A stretch of 16,303 nucleotides of DNA, taken from an uncultured Lachnospiraceae bacterium. Its GTDB lineage: Bacteria > Bacillota_A > Clostridia > Lachnospirales > Lachnospiraceae. Numbering within the stretch: position 1 is the first letter of the stretch; each line of letters begins with the position of its first letter. Positions 7,241-13,934 of the stretch are shown here, in pieces. The stretch spans positions 1-16,303 of the forward strand of contig CADBQK010000002.1 in the NCBI GenBank assembly GCA_902796775.1. Reading direction: 5' to 3'. The notes below the pieces were generated by a model, which saw only the letters and a program-made list of their open reading frames with translations, did no database searches and was not told where the DNA came from. The translations under genes were made by a program, and so were the position numbers.

Positions 7241-7276
7241 GGAGACAGGGAAGGGTTCCGAATCTCCCTCTGTCCC
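7241..7276. repeat. Degenerate copy of the GAGACAGGG repeat in the BMP gene leader
   Basis: GGAGACAGGGAAGGGTTCCG (7241-7260), followed by TCTCCCTCTGTCCC, resembles the left and right arms of the 1938-1982 palindrome with several changes. Here it lies upstream of the BMP-like gene on the minus strand, not between convergent genes. It would sit in that gene's 5' untranslated region if the promoter proposed at 7312-7339 is right. Confidence 0.55.
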
Positions 7277-7311
7277 AGTCTTATCTGACCATAACTGACA
7301 AGCAAATTCCG

Positions 7312-7339
7312 GATATAATATCAGGTTTCGAATTTTCAA
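7312..7339 (-). promoter_or_regulatory. Candidate promoter for the BMP-like/phosphoesterase pair
   Basis: On the minus strand TTGAAA (7339-7334) and TATATC (7317-7312) are separated by 16 bp. This would start transcription about 80 bp before the TTG start. The -35 is good and the -10 mediocre. A perfect 12-bp palindrome, TTCTGATCAGAA (7364-7375), lies just upstream. The rest of the 7224-7426 gap holds only the degenerate repeat; I see no clear terminator for the trp operon. Confidence 0.35.
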
Positions 7340-7426
7340 AAATATAATCAGTTTATGATACTCTTCTGATCAGAATTAGTAAAGAGGGTAAATCCAGGAA
7401 AGTTTCGGCAAAATCAGGTTTCCCCC

Positions 7427-8212
7427 TTATCGAATTGCGTCTTTCATTGTTTTTACATATGCTCCGACATGCTTTGGTGCTTCCTGCCCATACCGCTCGA
7501 GCAGTTTGATAATGGCGGAGCCGACGATGGCGCCATCTGAAAGATCTGCCATTTTGCGGGCCTGCTCCGGGGTGGAAATGCCAAAGCCTACAGCGCAGGG
7601 AATCTGTGTACTTTTGCGGACAACCTTGACGATGGAGGCCAGGTCTGTTGTGATTTCGCTTCTTGTACCGGTTACACCGAGACTGGATATGATATAGAGA
7701 AAGCCTTCTGCTTCTCTGGCGATCATGGATATACGGTCTGCCGAGGTCGGGGCAATGAGCGAAATCAGGGCAATGTCATATTGCCGGCACAGGGGAAGGA
7801 ATTCCTCTTTCTCCTCGTATGGCAGGTCCGGAAGGATCAGCCCGTCAATGCCGATTTCCCGGCAGGCTGAGATAAATCTCTCAGCGCCGTAAGAAAAAAC
7901 AACATTTGCATAAGTCATAAAAACCATCGGTACTTCAACCTTTTCATCTTTCCGCAGGCTGCGGACAAGGTCAAAAACCTGATCCGTTTTGATACCTCCG
8001 GCGAGAGCTCTCACATTGGCTCCCTGGATTACCGGTCCTTCTGCTGTGGGGTCTGAAAACGGAATCCCAAGCTCGACCAGATCTGCTCCATTATCTACGA
8101 CAGCCTTGACAACAGCCGCCGTTGTCGCCAGATCCGGATCCCCGCAGGTGATGAACGGGATAAATGCTTTCCCGTTTTCAAATGCTTTTCCGATCCTGCT
8201 GCTCTTACTCAT
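7427..8212 (-). CDS. trpA: Tryptophan synthase alpha subunit
   Basis: Cleaves indole-3-glycerol phosphate to indole and glyceraldehyde 3-phosphate, passing indole to TrpB through the intersubunit tunnel. With the ATG at 8212 the protein has 261 residues, normal for the family. Visible motifs: [50 protein letters not shown] and GAIVGSAII. Glu47 corresponds to Salmonella Glu49, but the Asp60 position is Glu58 (PTAEGP instead of PLADGP). I recall the same change in other Clostridia, so it may be a clade trait. The start is chosen because GGGGAGG lies just upstream and [11 protein letters not shown] is a typical N-terminus; a start at 8248 would add 12 residues inside trpB. It overlaps the trpB stop by 8 bp and is the last gene of the trp block. 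Confidence 0.96.
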   Translation of the reverse strand: MSKSSRIGKAFENGKAFIPFITCGDPDLATTAAVVKAVVDNGADLVELGIPFSDPTAEGPVIQGANVRALAGGIKTDQVFDLVRSLRKDEKVEVPMVFMTYANVVFSYGAERFISACREIGIDGLILPDLPYEEKEEFLPLCRQYDIALISLIAPTSADRISMIAREAEGFLYIISSLGVTGTRSEITTDLASIVKVVRKSTQIPCAVGFGISTPEQARKMADLSDGAIVGSAIIKLLERYGQEAPKHVGAYVKTMKDAIR

Positions 8213-9389
8213 GGATATCCTCCCCTCTGTACCTGGCGATCGCTGCACAATCCTTATCTCCTCTTCCGGAGATGGTGATCACAATGATCTTATCCTCCGG
8301 CATATCCGGAGCAATCTTCATCGCATGGGCGACGGCATGAGCCGATTCGATTGCCGGAATGATCCCCTCCGTACGTGCCATGTATTCAAATGCCTGCACA
8401 GCTTCCTCATCCGTTACCGGGACATACTCGGCTCTCCCGATGTCATGCAGCCAGGCATGCTCCGGCCCGATGCCCGGATAATCCAGGCCGGCGGAGATGG
8501 AATAGACCGGTGCGATCTGCCCGTCCTCATCCTGACAGAAATAGGATTTCATCCCGTGAAAGATCCCAGGCCTTCCGGTTGCGATCGTTGCAGCTGTTTC
8601 AAATGTATCCACCCCTCTGCCGGCAGCCTCGCAGCCGATCAGCCGGACACCTTCATCCTCTATAAAATGGTAAAAGCTGCCGATTGCATTGGACCCGCCG
8701 CCTACACAGGCCATGACCACATCAGGGAGACGTCCTTCCTTCACCAGCATCTGTTCCCTGATTTCCCTCGATATCACTGCCTGAAAATCACGTACAATGG
8801 TCGGGAATGGATGCGGCCCCATCACCGATCCAAGGCAGTAATGCGTATCACTGATCCGGGAAGTCCATTCCCGCATCGCTTCCGACACTGCATCCTTCAG
8901 CGTTGCCGTGCCTGTTTTTACGGGTATGACCTCTGCCCCCAGCAGGCGCATCCGGTATACATTGAGTGCCTGACGGATGGTATCTTCCTCCCCCATAAAC
9001 ACGACACACTCCATATCCATCAAAGCTGCAGCTGTTGCAGTCGCCACACCGTGCTGCCCGGCTCCTGTCTCCGCGATCAGACGGGTCTTGCCCATCTTTT
9101 TTGCGAGAAGCGCCTGTCCGAGCACGTTATTGATCTTGTGGGCTCCTGTATGGTTGAGATCCTCCCGTTTCAGATAGATCTTCGCACCGCCCAGATCCCG
9201 GGTCATCTTCTCCGCATAATATAAGCGTGAGGGTCTGCCCGCATATTCATTAAACAATTCCGAAAGCTCTTTGCCAAATTCCGGATCATCTTTATAGTGC
9301 TTATAAGCTTCTTCCAGTTCTATCACCGCATTCATCAGTGTCTCGGGAATATACTGTCCGCCATGAATGCCGAATCGTCCTCTGCTCAT
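8205..9389 (-). CDS. trpB: Tryptophan synthase beta subunit
   Basis: A PLP enzyme that condenses indole with L-serine to give L-tryptophan; it works as an alpha2beta2 complex with TrpA. Its 394 residues match the TrpB1 type. It has the [12 protein letters not shown] opening, [15 protein letters not shown] with PLP-binding Lys85, [13 protein letters not shown], the phosphate-binding [42 protein letters not shown] and the C-terminal ISGRGDKD. All active-site elements are present. The ATG overlaps the trpF stop by 4 bp (ATGA), and the 3' end overlaps trpA, so translation along the operon is coupled. Confidence 0.97.
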   Translation of the reverse strand: MSRGRFGIHGGQYIPETLMNAVIELEEAYKHYKDDPEFGKELSELFNEYAGRPSRLYYAEKMTRDLGGAKIYLKREDLNHTGAHKINNVLGQALLAKKMGKTRLIAETGAGQHGVATATAAALMDMECVVFMGEEDTIRQALNVYRMRLLGAEVIPVKTGTATLKDAVSEAMREWTSRISDTHYCLGSVMGPHPFPTIVRDFQAVISREIREQMLVKEGRLPDVVMACVGGGSNAIGSFYHFIEDEGVRLIGCEAAGRGVDTFETAATIATGRPGIFHGMKSYFCQDEDGQIAPVYSISAGLDYPGIGPEHAWLHDIGRAEYVPVTDEEAVQAFEYMARTEGIIPAIESAHAVAHAMKIAPDMPEDKIIVITISGRGDKDCAAIARYRGEDIHE

Positions 9390-10003
9390 TTCTCTCCTCC
9401 TCTGACTGCCCGCACAGCTGCCAGGATCTTCGCCCGATCCTTCACCTTGTCTGTTTCCACTCCGGATGAAATATCAATAATCTTCGGAGACAGCAGCCGC
9501 ATGGCTTCGGGAATGCTTTCCGGAGTCAGCCCTCCTGCCAGGATAAACGTTCGCCCAAATCCTTCCAGAAGAGACCAGTCAAAGACCGTCCCTGTTCCAT
9601 ATCCATTATCCAGCAGAATTTCATCTGCAGCGCAGCTTTCTGCAGCTGCAAGGTCTTCTTCTGTTCTGATTTTAAAAGCTTTCCAGACCGGGAGCCGGGT
9701 CCTCTCCCTGACTGCAGCAATATAAACATTGTCTTCATGTCCATGAAGCTGGATCACATCCAGACCGATCTCCTCTGCCGCCCTGCAGATATCCTCCATG
9801 GGCTGATCGACAAAGACTCCGACTGCCCTGATCCCCGGCAGCAGCCGTTTCTTAAGCAGCCCTGCCCGCTCCCGCCCGATACTGCGGTGGCTTTTCGGAA
9901 AATCCAGGATAAAACCGATATAATCCGGCCTGGCCTCATTTACAAAGTCAATATCCTGCTCCCTGTACAATCCGCAGACTTTGATTTTGCATCTCATATC
10001 CAT
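9386..10003 (-). CDS. trpF: Phosphoribosylanthranilate isomerase
   Basis: Isomerises N-(5-phosphoribosyl)anthranilate to the 1-deoxyribulose form by an Amadori rearrangement, the third step of tryptophan synthesis from chorismate. Its 205 residues match a compact (beta/alpha)8 barrel. Motifs: [12 protein letters not shown] with catalytic Cys10, [25 protein letters not shown] with general acid Asp132, [12 protein letters not shown] and IDISSGVET. It is a separate protein here, not fused to TrpC as in enteric bacteria. Its ATG shares one base with the trpC stop (TAATG), and its stop overlaps trpB. Confidence 0.95.
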   Translation of the reverse strand: MDMRCKIKVCGLYREQDIDFVNEARPDYIGFILDFPKSHRSIGRERAGLLKKRLLPGIRAVGVFVDQPMEDICRAAEEIGLDVIQLHGHEDNVYIAAVRERTRLPVWKAFKIRTEEDLAAAESCAADEILLDNGYGTGTVFDWSLLEGFGRTFILAGGLTPESIPEAMRLLSPKIIDISSGVETDKVKDRAKILAAVRAVRGGEK

Positions 10004-10872
10004 TATGCCTCCCTCATAGCATGCAGGAAGGCCGCTTTATCCGGTGCACGCATCATAGCCTCGCCAACCAGAATCGCATCTGCACCGGCTTCCTTCAGCC
10101 TTGCAGCATCTTCAGGCGTACGGACGCCGCTCTCGGCAACATACAGCCTGTCATCCGGAATCAGCTCCCGCAGGCGGGAGGCATTCTCAAGATCCACTGA
10201 AAAATCCTTCAGGTTCCGGTTATTCACACCGATCAGACGGGCTCCGGCCTTTACTGCCGAGAGAATCTCCGCCTCATCATGCGTTTCGACAAGGGCAGCG
10301 AGCCCAAGCTCCTCACAGATGCCCAGATACCTTTGGATTGTCTTCTGCTCCAGCAGCGCGCAGATCAGCAGAATACAATCCGCGCCCATCACTCTGGCCT
10401 GGTAGAGCTGGTACTCGTCCACGACAAAATCCTTGCGCAGCATAGGGGTTTTTACAATCGAACGGATCTCCCGGAAAATGGCATCCGATCCCTTAAACCA
10501 TTTCGGCTCCGTAAGACAGGAGATAGCATCTGCACCAGCCTCCTCATATGCCCGTCCGATTCCGGTATAATCGAAGACAGGGTCAATAATTCCTTTTGAT
10601 GGGGAAGCCTTTTTTACCTCGCAGATAAAGCTCATCCCAGGTTTTGAGATGGCATCATAAAAACTCCGCCTGCCAGTGTCCCCGAAGGCAGCGCGGCTTG
10701 TCTCCACGTTCAAACCGGCCTTTCCCACGGTTCCGGCTGCCCCCGCAGCACAGGCAGCTCCTGCTGCTCCGGCCGCCCTGGCAAGCCCCCTGATTTCTTC
10801 CAGACTGATCCTCTTCTTATCCTGCTCGACTCTCTCTGCAGCATGCCGGGCAAGCTGATCCAGTATTGTCAT
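10003..10872 (-). CDS. trpC: Indole-3-glycerol phosphate synthase with an Ala-Ala-Gly insert
   Basis: Closes the indole ring by decarboxylation of CdRP, the fourth step of the pathway. The core is complete: FICEVKKASPSKG with Glu85 and Lys87, CLTEPKWFKGS, LRKDFVVDEYQ, LIGVNNRNLKDF, VAESGV and AILVGEAMM. It is 289 residues, about 25-30 more than usual. The excess lies between the N-terminal helix and SFYDAI: residues 33-47 are five Ala-Ala-Gly/Cys triplets, followed by a TVGKAGLNVETSRAAFGD stretch. Codons differ between triplets, so it is not a fresh 9-bp slippage array. The insert precedes the barrel and should not hit the active site. The ATG lies 34 bp after the trpD stop with AGGAAAG upstream. 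Confidence 0.95.
   Translation of the reverse strand: MTILDQLARHAAERVEQDKKRISLEEIRGLARAAGAAGAACAAGAAGTVGKAGLNVETSRAAFGDTGRRSFYDAISKPGMSFICEVKKASPSKGIIDPVFDYTGIGRAYEEAGADAISCLTEPKWFKGSDAIFREIRSIVKTPMLRKDFVVDEYQLYQARVMGADCILLICALLEQKTIQRYLGICEELGLAALVETHDEAEILSAVKAGARLIGVNNRNLKDFSVDLENASRLRELIPDDRLYVAESGVRTPEDAARLKEAGADAILVGEAMMRAPDKAAFLHAMREA
10732..10776 (-). repeat. Five-unit Ala-Ala-Gly coding repeat inside trpC
   Basis: Five consecutive 9-bp units encode A-A-G, A-A-G, A-A-C, A-A-G, A-A-G (TrpC residues 33-47). The units have diverged in third codon positions, and one Gly is changed to Cys. It is the most compositionally biased stretch in the operon. Confidence 0.75.
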
Positions 10873-10906
10873 TTCTTTCCTACCCCGGTTCTTCTATTCC
10901 CATTTA

Positions 10907-11932
10907 TTATTCTTCAGGCCGGTTGCTGACTTTGACAAACGCCTCAAGCGTTTGCAGCGCTTTCCCGGAATCGATCAGTTCTGCAGCCAGCACTATACCT
11001 TCATTCATGCTGTCAGCTTTCCCGCCGATGTACAGCGCTGCCCCGGCATTTAGAAGGACTGCATTTCGTTTTACTCCTTTTTGTCCCTGCAGGATCGCCC
11101 GTGTAATTCCGGCATTCTCCTGAGGGGTACCGCCAGCCATCTCCTCTTTCCTGCAGCGCTCAAAGCCGAAATCCTCCGGCTCAACGACATAGGATCTGAA
11201 CCATCCATCCCTGATCTCACAGATCTTTGTCGGAGCGCTCATGGATATTTCATCCAGCTTATCCATACCGTAAACGACCATCCCTCGCCTGACTCCCAGG
11301 CTGACAAGCACCTGCGCCAGCGGTTCTACAAGGTAATCGTCGTAAACGCCCAGCAGCTGCATGGAGGGCGACGCCGGGTTTGTCAGAGGCCCGAGAATAT
11401 TGAAAACTGTCCTGAATCCCAGCTCTTTACGGATGGGCCCGACGTATTTCATGGAGGTATGATATTTCTGGGCGAAGAAGAAGCACATCCCGACTTCATT
11501 CAGCAATTCGACACATCTGGCCGGACTCTGCTGGATATTAACACCCATTGCCTCCAGACAGTCCGCTGTTCCGCACAGGGAGGAGGCAGCCCGGTTACCG
11601 TGTTTAGCCACTTTGACTCCGCCAGCTGCAGTGACCAGCGCGGAAGTTGTAGAAATGTTAAAGCTTCCCGCATTATCACCGCCGGTCCCGACGATTTCCA
11701 GTACCTCCATACCTGTGTCCACTCTTGTCGCATGGGCTCTCATAGCTGCCGCGCAGCCTGCAATCTCGTCCGTTGTCTCCGCCCTGGCACTCTTAGTTGA
11801 AAGAGCTGCCAGAAATGCTGCATTCTGCGTCGCACTTGTTTCCCCGCTCATGATCTCATTCATGACGGTATACGCCTCATCAAAGCTCAGATCCCCCTTA
11901 TTCACAATCTTTACAATCGCCTCTTTAATCAT
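10907..11932 (-). CDS. trpD: Anthranilate phosphoribosyltransferase
   Basis: Transfers the phosphoribosyl group of PRPP to anthranilate, the second step of tryptophan synthesis. It has 341 residues, normal for the stand-alone enzyme. Motifs: IVGTGGD (GTGGD at 82-86, PRPP pyrophosphate loop), [19 protein letters not shown] (110-118), [18 protein letters not shown] (the metal-binding DE pair) and [10 protein letters not shown]. At 119 Leu stands where many homologues have Lys or a polar residue after KHGNR-x-x-SS. AAAGGAG lies 9 bp before the ATG. It is the first structural gene behind the T-box leader. trpE and trpG, usually upstream of it in Clostridia, are not present, so anthranilate must come from genes elsewhere or from outside. 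Confidence 0.96.
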   Translation of the reverse strand: MIKEAIVKIVNKGDLSFDEAYTVMNEIMSGETSATQNAAFLAALSTKSARAETTDEIAGCAAAMRAHATRVDTGMEVLEIVGTGGDNAGSFNISTTSALVTAAGGVKVAKHGNRAASSLCGTADCLEAMGVNIQQSPARCVELLNEVGMCFFFAQKYHTSMKYVGPIRKELGFRTVFNILGPLTNPASPSMQLLGVYDDYLVEPLAQVLVSLGVRRGMVVYGMDKLDEISMSAPTKICEIRDGWFRSYVVEPEDFGFERCRKEEMAGGTPQENAGITRAILQGQKGVKRNAVLLNAGAALYIGGKADSMNEGIVLAAELIDSGKALQTLEAFVKVSNRPEE

Positions 11933-12048
11933 GCTTTAAATCTCCTTTCAACAAAGTATTGCTCATTGTCTTTCCCTCCGGAAAAGCAAACTTTAGATTT
12001 ACTGCTTCTGCAGGAACATCTTCCCTTCTGAGCTTTAGAAAATGACAC

Positions 12049-12091
12049 AAAAAACGTCCCTGACAGAACCAGACAGTTTCTGTCAAGGACG
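12049..12091 (-). terminator. Leader terminator of the trp T-box
   Basis: On the minus strand CGTCCTTGACAGAAACTG pairs with the following TCTGTCAGGGACG and runs straight into a TTTTTTG tract, a textbook rho-independent terminator 116 bp before trpD. It lies just after the T-box antiterminator sequence, so charged tRNA-Trp should favour this hairpin and stop transcription. Confidence 0.88.
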
Positions 12092-12330
12092 AACAGATAC
12101 AACATATATAATGCTCCACTATCCGCGGTGCCACCTTGATTCACGGCATGACCCGTGCACTTAGCAGGATACCTTCATATCCCCGGCAAATAACGTCTGC
12201 CTGCAACGTCGCAGAATACTCAGATCTTATCATAAAACAATCCTTTGACTGCGCCCTCAGCGGTCCATTTGACAACTTGTTTCTAACCTGATTCTCAGCA
12301 TCGCAGGCTCTCTGTATAGGCATTATTGCC
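12049..12330 (-). promoter_or_regulatory. Tryptophan T-box leader controlling trpDCFBA
   Basis: Reading the minus strand, a stem I region starts near AGAGAG (12313-12308). It carries the specifier context AAATGGACC, where UGG (complement of 12265-12267) is the Trp codon. The conserved T-box AAGGTGGCACCGCGG (12137-12123) and a terminator follow. The UGGC in the T-box bulge can pair with a tRNA NCCA end having discriminator G, as expected for bacterial tRNA-Trp. By the known T-box mechanism, uncharged tRNA-Trp stabilises the antiterminator and turns the operon on. Between the terminator and trpD (11933-12048) I see only the ribosome site and an unlikely 13-codon ORF overlapping the trpD start. 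Confidence 0.92.
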
Positions 12331-12371
12331 GTTATCTCCGCGTCAACGGTTTAACATATTAAATTGCGTCA

Positions 12372-12401
12372 ATTATATAGCATATTCTCTTCAATTGTCA
12401 A
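12372..12401 (-). promoter_or_regulatory. Promoter of the trp operon
   Basis: On the minus strand a consensus TTGACA (12401-12396) and consensus TATAAT (12377-12372) are 18 bp apart. Transcription would start near 12365 and give a leader of about 430 nt before trpD that contains the whole T-box. This is the best sigma-70-type promoter in the window. Confidence 0.8.
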
Positions 12402-12481
12402 TAGTCAAATTAAGAGGCAGGGCGATGAAAAAAAGTGAGGTTTTCTGTATCAGCATCTGGTACAATGCTGTATGAAAGTGT

Positions 12482-12487
12482 TATAAT
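12482..12487 (+). promoter_or_regulatory. Probable -10 box for the DUF937 gene
   Basis: TATAAT in GTGTTATAATAC, with only a weak -35 (TGGTAC, 12458-12463) 18 bp upstream. It is divergent from the trp promoter and would give a 5' leader of about 110 nt before the ATG at 12602. Confidence 0.4.
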
Positions 12488-12512
12488 ACAATCAAATAGT
12501 TTTACTATATCC

Positions 12513-12573
12513 CAGCCGTTTTTATCGGCTGCCGACCGTGAAGGATAGCTGCATGGTTTCACGATCCGGGATC
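12513..12573 (+). other. Structured leader ahead of the DUF937 gene
   Basis: Three inverted repeats follow one another: CAGCCG/CGGCTG (12513-12531, 7-base loop), CGTGAA/TTCACG (12537-12563), and GATCC-G-GGATC (12563-12573). They fill most of the untranslated leader and end shortly before the AGAAAGGAGAA ribosome site. No known riboswitch family is recognised, and the stems are short enough to be chance. Confidence 0.3.
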
Positions 12574-12601
12574 ATATCTCTTAGAAAGGAGAACTGCTGA
12601 C

Positions 12602-13198
12602 ATGAAGCTTTTAGATTTTTTTGCCAATTCCTTTACATCTGATTCTTCGGTTGAAGCCCTCTCTCAAAAATCGGGCGTTTCCGCAAAGCAGACTTCTAAG
12701 CTTATTTCACTGGCTCTGCCTCTGCTCCTGAAATATCTGACGCAGAATGCATCTTCACAGTCCGGAGCTCAGTCGCTGTCCAATGCTCTGACACAGCATA
12801 CAGACACTTCATCTATGGTGCAGCAGCTGACCAATGCGGACACTGCAGATGGCAATGCAATCATCCAGCATATCCTCGGCTCGGATTCATCCCAGGTAGT
12901 ACAGTCTCTGGGCCAGCAGACAAATACCAGCAATGACCAGGTTATGAGCCTGTTAGGCAGTCTGGCTCCTGCGCTGATGAGCGGTCTTTCTGCAGCAACC
13001 AGTTCCGCACAGCAGACACAGCAGGCGCAGCCCTCGTCTGTCCTTGATTTTTCAAGCCTGGCCAGTCTGTTCGGCGGCGGTGCTCCTCAGGGAGGCGGAC
13101 TGCAGCTGGTCCAGCCATCCGCCACATCCGGCGGCACCATCAACAGCTCCAATGATGGTACCCAGCTGATCACCACCCTGCTGAATCTGCTGAAGTAG
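12602..13198 (+). CDS. DUF937 family protein
   Basis: A 198-residue soluble protein of unknown function. The N-terminal part fits DUF937: MKLLDFFANSF, then a helix around GVSAKQTSKLISLALPLLLKYL (about 25-47), and later helices with VVQSLGQQTNTSNDQVMSLLGSLAPALMSGL. The C-terminal third is rich in Gln, Ser and Gly (AQQTQQAQP, FGGGAPQGGG) and looks disordered before a final hydrophobic helix, QLITTLLNLLK. There is no signal peptide or TM segment, so it should be cytosolic. AAAGGAG precedes the ATG at good spacing. It is followed after 61 bp by a zinc-ribbon membrane protein on the same strand, probably cotranscribed up to the terminator at 13884. No biochemical role is assigned. Confidence 0.85.
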   Translation: MKLLDFFANSFTSDSSVEALSQKSGVSAKQTSKLISLALPLLLKYLTQNASSQSGAQSLSNALTQHTDTSSMVQQLTNADTADGNAIIQHILGSDSSQVVQSLGQQTNTSNDQVMSLLGSLAPALMSGLSAATSSAQQTQQAQPSSVLDFSSLASLFGGGAPQGGGLQLVQPSATSGGTINSSNDGTQLITTLLNLLK

Positions 13199-13259
13199 AC
13201 AATCCTGTCATTCCAATATGTAACACTTTTCAAGATCTTATTTCCTTACGGAGGTTGTT

Positions 13260-13811
13260 ATGAGCACGAACACCAGCTATTTGAATAAAGGTCCTATGAT
13301 TGCTGACAGCATCGTTTCAAAGATAAAGCTGGTTATCGGAGGTTTATTCGGCTTCTTCTTTCTGTTCGCAATCATCGCTTCCATCGTGGAATACAGCAGT
13401 ATGGACAGGAGTGACCTGTTAATCGCTGTCATCTTTTTCATCCCCTTTGCCCTGCTGTTTAACTCAGGTCTGAGGCAGGGCCGGCGTCCCCGCCTTGCCC
13501 GGCGCTATGACCAGATCTTTACCAGTGACCGCAATGGTTTTGTCTCTCTAAAAGAGCTCTGCGACCAGACAGGCAAAGAATCCGGGAAGGTCCAGTCAGA
13601 GCTGGAAAAACTGTTCCGCCGAGGATATTTCTCTGGTGTCAATCTCCGTCAGGGTGAAAACCCGGGGGTTTTCATTGCAGATGCCAGAATCGGCGAAGAT
13701 GGTATCGGTTTCGTCGATGTCAAATGCGAGTACTGCGGCGCCACCAGCAGGCTCCGTGCCGGCAGCAAGGGCAAATGCAGCTACTGCGGAGCACCCATGG
13801 AGGGGAGATAG
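13260..13811 (+). CDS. Two-TM protein with winged-helix-like region and zinc ribbon
   Basis: A 183-residue protein I cannot place in a named family. It has two membrane segments (about 22-44 and 52-70) and a basic stretch after the second (RQGRRPRLARR) that should face the cytoplasm. Next comes a helical region (about 82-140, FVSLKELCDQTGKESGKVQSE then LFRRGYFSGV) that reads like a small winged helix. It ends in a C-terminal treble-clef-like zinc ribbon with Cys156/Cys159 and Cys173/Cys176, both in C-x-YCG form. GGAGG lies 8 bp before the ATG. The shape suggests a membrane-anchored adaptor that binds a protein or nucleic acid partner on the inner face, but that is inference. It follows the DUF937 gene and ends before a strong terminator. 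Confidence 0.75.
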   Translation: MSTNTSYLNKGPMIADSIVSKIKLVIGGLFGFFFLFAIIASIVEYSSMDRSDLLIAVIFFIPFALLFNSGLRQGRRPRLARRYDQIFTSDRNGFVSLKELCDQTGKESGKVQSELEKLFRRGYFSGVNLRQGENPGVFIADARIGEDGIGFVDVKCEYCGATSRLRAGSKGKCSYCGAPMEGR

Positions 13812-13883
13812 ATAGACAGGATAGTTTTCCCAGGTCATCCCTGATAGAAACCAGAGGTTTCCAGAGGATTGACAGACAGCAGA

Positions 13884-13922
13884 GAACCGCCGGCCTGATC
13901 CAGGCCGGCGGTTCTTGTTTTA
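13884..13922 (+). terminator. Strong rho-independent terminator
   Basis: GAACCGCCGGCCTG (13884-13897) pairs perfectly with CAGGCCGGCGGTTC (13901-13914) over a three-base loop, followed by TTGTTTTA. It ends the plus-strand DUF937/zinc-ribbon unit. On the minus strand no U-tract follows, so it is a one-way terminator at most for the convergent kinase gene. Confidence 0.9.
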
Positions 13923-13934
13923 CGTATCCGGATG

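Noticed and set aside
7312..7330. Plus-strand TATAAT in GGATATAATATC as a promoter
   Set aside because: No acceptable -35 on the plus strand, and the next genes downstream are all on the minus strand.
7989..9224. 411-codon open frame on the plus strand across trpA/trpB
   Set aside because: It is the complement of two unmistakable Trp synthase genes; its translation has shadow composition and no recognisable domain.
11925..12144. Two overlapping minus-strand ORFs of about 70 codons in the trp leader
   Set aside because: They run through the T-box and terminator, which explain the sequence; no leader-peptide Trp run and no similarity to TrpE or TrpG.
12425..12475. 16-codon plus-strand ORF MKKSEVFCISIWYNAV
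   Set aside because: It lies upstream of the likely -10 box of the DUF937 gene, has a poor ribosome site and no sign of selection.
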